Source of the DNA: CAZAQS01 sp964486825
Lineage (GTDB): Bacteria > Chloroflexota > Anaerolineae > Anaerolineales > UBA4823
Assembly (NCBI GenBank): GCA_964486825.1
Contig: CAZAQS010000184.1
Coordinates: 1 to 9,624 of the forward strand
Direction of reading: 5' to 3'
Length of the DNA stretch: 9,624 bases
Shown: positions 6,824 to 9,624 of the stretch, piece after piece
Position numbering within the stretch: position 1 is the stretch's first letter
Layout of the letters: each line of letters begins with the position of its first letter
Notes under the pieces: generated by a model
Seen by the model: only the letters and a program-made list of their open reading frames with translations
Told to the model about the DNA's origin: nothing
Database searches by the model: none
Program-made: the position numbers and the translations under genes

Positions 6824-8182
6824 ATGAGTCTATTTTCTGTCCTTTCAGGCCTTATGGATTCGGTATGGGAAGCACGTACACGGAGCAAGAGACTTCCCCA
6901 GGCGTCGAAAGCTGCGCTGCCTGACGATCGCCTGGTCGCCATGGGGAACTCTTCCTGGATGCTGGGCAGCCGGGTGGCTAGCCAGGTCTTTGCAGCAGCT
7001 TTGACGATCATCGTCGCGCGTGGGCTTGGAGAGGCAGGCCTGGGGCAATATGCTTTCATCGCCTCGCTCCTGATGATTGCTAATGTGGTAACCACCTTTG
7101 GAACCGATACCCTCCTGATCCGGGAGATCGCTGCCCGCCCAGAGAACGCGGCCGGTGCAGCAAAAGGGGTGGTGGGGATCCAGCTTTCCCTTTCCGTGCT
7201 GGTCATTATCGCCTGCTGGATCGCTGGCCAGGCAAATTATTTACCATCCAATATCACACGGACGATTTTCGTCTTCAGCCTTTCCCTCATCCCGCTGGCA
7301 TTTTATTCGGTATTCAGCGCGGTCTTACGTGCTCGCGAGCACATGGATCAGTACATGCTGGTCACCCTATTTAATTCTGGCTTACAGGCGATCGGCGCCT
7401 GGCTCGTGATAAGCCAGGGAGGCGGCTTGATGGGATTGGCTTTCCTTACGCTGGCAGCCTCGACCTCCAGCTGTATCCTGGCCGGGCAATTATGCCGTCG
7501 TTCAGCTCCGGACCTGTTTTTATCGCAGGGCTTCCCTTTATGGGAGCCGGTGAAGATCCTAAAACTGGCGTTGCCGCTGGCCCTTCTCACCGGCTTAGGG
7601 GTAATCTACCAGCGTTCTTCCGTAGTGATGCTGGCCTGGTTTACAGGCGAGGCGGCTACAGGTTGGTACTCTGCTTCATTCCGAGTGATAGAAGTGTTCA
7701 AGATATTTCACTTCTCGATACTGGGCGGGCTATTTCCATTAATGGCGCGCCTACCGTTCCGAAAGGACGGGCTTCATGCGGGAGGCACCAGGCGCTTCCA
7801 CAGCCTGAGCCGCTGGTCATTCCTGCTCCTGTTAGCGATCAGCCTGGCCGGGTCGCTCATCATGAGAATAGCAGCTCCAGTAGTAATTAGCCTGGTATAT
7901 GGCAGCGGGTTTGGTCCTTCTATTCCCGTTCTGCAAACCCAGGCCTGGATTCTGGTACCCTATGCTATTACGTCTCACCAATCCCTCGTGCTGGTGGTGC
8001 GAGGTCGGGAACGTTTGGTTCTACTGGGGATCCTCCTGGCTTTGTTCCTGCTGGTGGGTTTGAGCCTGGCCTGGATACCCGTATTAGGAGCTCAAGGCGC
8101 TGCCAGAGCTGCAGTGGCTACTGAAACAGTCCTTGCCGTCATCTTATGGACATTCCGTACGATGCAGGAGGAACGAAATTGA
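6824..8182 (+). CDS. Polysaccharide flippase (Wzx-like, MOP superfamily)
   Basis: From ATG 6824 the product is 452 residues with about 12-14 hydrophobic segments (for example ~45-66, 77-97, 117-136, 146-166, 178-198, 201-222, 246-265, 331-350, 371-392, 398-418, 425-445). The first helix region, GNSSWMLGSRVASQ then ARGLGEAGLGQYAF (~65-78), is the typical opening of the Polysacc_synt/Wzx family, and LLIREIAAR follows as usual. Wzx proteins flip undecaprenyl-pyrophosphate-linked oligosaccharides from the inner to the outer leaflet for Wzy. A hydrophilic N-terminal extension of ~40 residues precedes the first helix. Alternative ATGs at 6854 and 6941 would shorten or remove it, and no start has a good ribosome site. 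The frame stays open back to 6647, but that start lies inside the methyltransferase gene and is unlikely. It is preceded by a 47-nt gap with no terminator. Confidence 0.92.
   Translation: MSLFSVLSGLMDSVWEARTRSKRLPQASKAALPDDRLVAMGNSSWMLGSRVASQVFAAALTIIVARGLGEAGLGQYAFIASLLMIANVVTTFGTDTLLIREIAARPENAAGAAKGVVGIQLSLSVLVIIACWIAGQANYLPSNITRTIFVFSLSLIPLAFYSVFSAVLRAREHMDQYMLVTLFNSGLQAIGAWLVISQGGGLMGLAFLTLAASTSSCILAGQLCRRSAPDLFLSQGFPLWEPVKILKLALPLALLTGLGVIYQRSSVVMLAWFTGEAATGWYSASFRVIEVFKIFHFSILGGLFPLMARLPFRKDGLHAGGTRRFHSLSRWSFLLLLAISLAGSLIMRIAAPVVISLVYGSGFGPSIPVLQTQAWILVPYAITSHQSLVLVVRGRERLVLLGILLALFLLVGLSLAWIPVLGAQGAARAAVATETVLAVILWTFRTMQEERN
8166..8171 (+). promoter_or_regulatory. Perfect Shine-Dalgarno AGGAGG deciding a TTG start for the nucleoside phosphorylase
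   Basis: AGGAGG inside the last codons of the flippase gene is followed by 7 nt and then TTG at 8179, in frame with the phosphorylase. The upstream ATG at 8146 has no comparable site and would require a 37-nt overlap. The TTG forms a TTGA overlap with the flippase stop, matching the ATGA-type coupling seen elsewhere in the cluster. Confidence 0.8.
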
Positions 8183-8970
8183 TTGTTACTGAGGAAACAC
8201 CATTTCCGTTTATTACCCCTGAAGATCTCACGGCGCCTACCCTCATTAAAGCTTCCAGACGATTGGAACTATACACAGGATCAGGTTCAGTGTCTAATAT
8301 TCCGCCTCTGGATGGTGTGATCTTGCTACACCAGGCTGGGGGTCTGCACGCCATCTCCCGAAAACACCGCCTGAAGAGGGCACGTAGTTTCCCTAAAGAG
8401 CTCTATTTATTGCGCAAGCAGGAAGGAACGATTGGGGTGGCGACAAATTTTGGAGTGGGCTCTCCGGCAGCCGCAGTTATCATAGAAGAGCTGGCTATCC
8501 TCGGAATACGGAAACTCATAGCAGTAGGCATCGCCGGGGGGCTGAAAGAGGATCTACATTCAGGAGACCTGGTCATCTGCGAGCGAGCTATCCGTGAAGA
8601 GGGTACTTCCCACCACTACCTGCTCCCATCCAGATACAGCTTCCCCTCCCCAAACCTTACCCAAAATCTGGCAAAAGCCCTAGATGAGCCCGGTAGTCCT
8701 ACCATGTCTGGTACAAGCTGGACCACGGATGCCCCTTACAGGGAAACTCGCCGTAAGGTCGAGAAATATAGGCAAGAAGGTGTCATCACGGTAGAAATGG
8801 AAGCAGCAGCGGTGTTTGCAGTTTGTGCACATTTGGGGATAGAAAGCGGGGTTGCTTTCGTTGTAGCAGATACTTTAACCGGATTGGAATGGCAACCAGG
8901 ATATGACAAAAATAAAATAACGACCGGAGTTGAAACTCTATTCAAAGCGGCTGTAGAAGCCTTGGAATAA
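8179..8970 (+). CDS. Nucleoside phosphorylase (uridine/purine phosphorylase family)
   Basis: Using the TTG at 8179 gives 263 residues, a usual length for the PNP/UDP phosphorylase (NP-I) family. Visible family features are ATNFGVGSPAAA (~88-99, phosphate-binding glycine loop), AVGIAGGL (~115-122), the SGDLVI segment, AIREEGTSHHY (~137-147), TTDAPYRET (~182-190), VEMEAAAVFAVCA (~205-217, ribose-binding E-M-E) and VVADTL with an Asp (~231) where the base-activating residue sits. The 'EGTS-xHY' and 'TDAPYRET' stretches point to the uridine-phosphorylase-like branch. The predicted reaction is reversible phosphorolysis of a nucleoside to a base and (deoxy)ribose-1-phosphate in the cytosol. Its place in a glycan operon is odd; it may recycle nucleosides from sugar-nucleotide turnover or act on a modified nucleoside. 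It overlaps the upstream stop by 4 nt and the next start by 1 nt. Family call is strong, substrate open. Confidence 0.92.
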   Translation: MIVTEETPFPFITPEDLTAPTLIKASRRLELYTGSGSVSNIPPLDGVILLHQAGGLHAISRKHRLKRARSFPKELYLLRKQEGTIGVATNFGVGSPAAAVIIEELAILGIRKLIAVGIAGGLKEDLHSGDLVICERAIREEGTSHHYLLPSRYSFPSPNLTQNLAKALDEPGSPTMSGTSWTTDAPYRETRRKVEKYRQEGVITVEMEAAAVFAVCAHLGIESGVAFVVADTLTGLEWQPGYDKNKITTGVETLFKAAVEALE

Positions 8971-9464
8971 TGAAAACTGCAAGCCTGTTAAGACCTGCCA
9001 TTGTCGTCGCCGCTTACAACCGTGCGGGTACGCTAATCCGGCTCCTAGATACTTTGAGCCGGGCTTGCTACCCAGGAGACGATATCCCGCTGTTAATCTC
9101 AATCGACCGAGGAAGCACCGGGTACAACCCTGATGTGCTGTTTGCAGCGGAAGATTTTTCCTGGCCGTATGGTGATAAACACGTCATCTTGCAGGAAGAC
9201 CACCTGGGTCTGGTGAAACATATACATTGGTGTAGCTCAAGATCCAAGGAGTTTGGTTCGATCATCCTGTTGGAAGATGACTTGTACCTCTCACCAATGT
9301 TTTATACCTTTGCATCCCAAACTCTGACCGTTTATCAAGACGCCCATCAGATTGCAGGAATATCGCTCTATTCCCTGTGGTTCAACGGTTACACGCACCA
9401 ACCTTTCATACCCCTGCCCGACGATACCCGTCGTGGCGGTCGGGGTATTGCGGGCCCCACTTGA
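8970..9464 (+). CDS. GT2-like (GT-A fold) glycosyltransferase, cut short by the junction near 9430
   Basis: ATG 8970 overlaps the phosphorylase stop as TAATG. The 5' part encodes a GT-A nucleotide-sugar domain: IVVAAYNRAGTLIRLLDTL (~11-29), LLISIDRGS (~41-49), a DHLGLVKHIHWC segment (~77-88), and the metal-binding acidic motif ILLEDDLYLSP (~99-109, EDD standing for D-x-D). It continues to FNGYTHQPFIPLPDD (~138-152). The 'LLEDD...SP-FY' pattern is shared by GT2-like proteins related to GT13-type N-acetylglucosaminyltransferases; the donor is unknown. After about residue 152 the frame enters unrelated high-GC DNA and stops at 9464, so the last dozen residues (TRRGGRGIAGPT) are not native and the true protein is longer. 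Treat it as a partial CDS whose authentic part ends around 9423-9432. It is probably soluble or peripheral, since no membrane segment is seen. Confidence 0.85.
   Translation: MKTASLLRPAIVVAAYNRAGTLIRLLDTLSRACYPGDDIPLLISIDRGSTGYNPDVLFAAEDFSWPYGDKHVILQEDHLGLVKHIHWCSSRSKEFGSIILLEDDLYLSPMFYTFASQTLTVYQDAHQIAGISLYSLWFNGYTHQPFIPLPDDTRRGGRGIAGPT
9419..9448. other. Putative chimeric junction with small inverted repeats
   Basis: Here the plus-strand GT frame loses similarity, and the minus-strand acetyl-CoA synthetase frame, read from the right, loses family sequence after DRHD (last codon at 9430-9432); it meets a stop at 9406-9408. Two short inverted repeats straddle the point: CGACG/CGTCG (9419-9423, 9429-9433) and ATACCC/GGGTAT (9424-9429, 9443-9448). 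The composition shift is sharp: about 44% GC over 9241-9380 against about 66% over 9481-9620 (hand counts). Confidence 0.8.
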
Positions 9465-9624
9465 TGCACGCGCGGATCGCGGTCGGGGCGGTGTAGAAGA
9501 TCGTCACCCCGTAGCGGGCGCAGAGCTCCCACCAGATGTCCTTGTCGGGGTAGTCGGGCGCCCCCTCGTACATCACCGAGGTCACCCCGTTGGCGAGCGG
9601 GCCGTAGACGATGTAGGAGTGGCC
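9430..9624 (-). CDS. acsA: Acetyl-CoA synthetase (AMP-forming), internal fragment
   Basis: Minus-strand translation from the right edge gives 65 residues starting GHSYIVYGPLANGVTSVMYE, continuing GAPDYPDKDIWWELC, then YGVTIFYTAPTAIRACIKWG and PQYPDRHD. This is the well-known central part of AMP-forming acetyl-CoA synthetase, between the first adenylate-forming motif and the 'GEPIN' motif, and it closely fits the actinobacterial form. The enzyme makes acetyl-CoA from acetate, ATP and CoA in the cytosol. Neither gene end is present: the right side leaves the window, and the left side stops abruptly after DRHD where 'LSSLRLLGSVGEP' would be expected. By my reading, 64 of 65 codons end in G or C, unlike any other gene here. 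It is most likely DNA from a different, high-GC organism joined by artefact. Confidence 0.93.

Noticed and set aside
6709..7206. 165-codon minus-strand open frame
   Set aside because: It is antisense to the well-supported flippase and its translation has no recognisable domain; a shadow of the coding strand.
9433..9464. Natural C-terminus of the last glycosyltransferase at the stop ending 9464
   Set aside because: These codons are the complementary strand of acetyl-CoA synthetase coding sequence, so the stop is accidental.
1..9624. tRNA/rRNA genes, CRISPR arrays, transposases or phage genes
   Set aside because: Nearly all of the window is explained by the coding regions listed; no repeat-spacer pattern, terminal inverted repeats, transposase motif or RNA gene was seen by eye.

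Overview
The window is a stretch of cell-surface polysaccharide (Wzx/Wzy-type) biosynthesis genes from a moderate-GC bacterium. The gene families, the compact architecture with overlapping start/stop codons and the protein flavour (CesA-like GT2, NTase-fold protein, B12-type radical SAM protein, nucleoside phosphorylase) remind me of Chloroflexota, Anaerolineae in particular. That taxonomic guess is inference from gene content only.

Layout. Positions 1-353 (minus strand) hold the N-terminal 117 residues of a GT4-type glycosyltransferase that runs off the left edge. Positions 354-512 are an AT-rich divergent intergenic region (about 30% GC by hand count over 361-500) with candidate promoters in both directions. 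Positions 513 to about 9430 (plus strand) form one tightly packed candidate operon of eight genes: O-antigen ligase/polymerase-like protein (513-1886), multi-spanning processive GT2 (1879-3423), protein with a polymerase-beta/MNT-type nucleotidyltransferase signature (3420-4394), radical SAM protein with a B12-binding-like N-terminus (4397-5965), class I SAM methyltransferase (5943-6776), Wzx-like flippase (6824-8182), nucleoside phosphorylase (8179-8970) and a second soluble GT2-like transferase (8970 onwards). Most junctions overlap by 1-23 nt, which suggests translational coupling. The only gap longer than 2 nt is 47 nt, before the flippase.

How they may work together (inference): the GT4, the membrane GT2 and the last GT2 build a lipid-linked or nascent glycan. 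The radical SAM enzyme and methyltransferase could decorate the glycan or its lipid carrier. The flippase exports the repeat unit, and the Wzy/WaaL-like protein polymerises or ligates it outside. The NTase-fold protein and nucleoside phosphorylase are less expected here and have no obvious assigned step.

Right edge. At about 9423-9432 the sequence changes abruptly. Positions 9430-9624 read on the minus strand as an internal piece of acetyl-CoA synthetase with nearly complete G/C at third codon positions (about 66% GC, against about 44% just upstream). Both reading frames are broken at the same place, so this looks like a chimeric join (assembly or amplification artefact), less likely a real rearrangement. 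Everything right of about 9430 should be treated as possibly from another organism.
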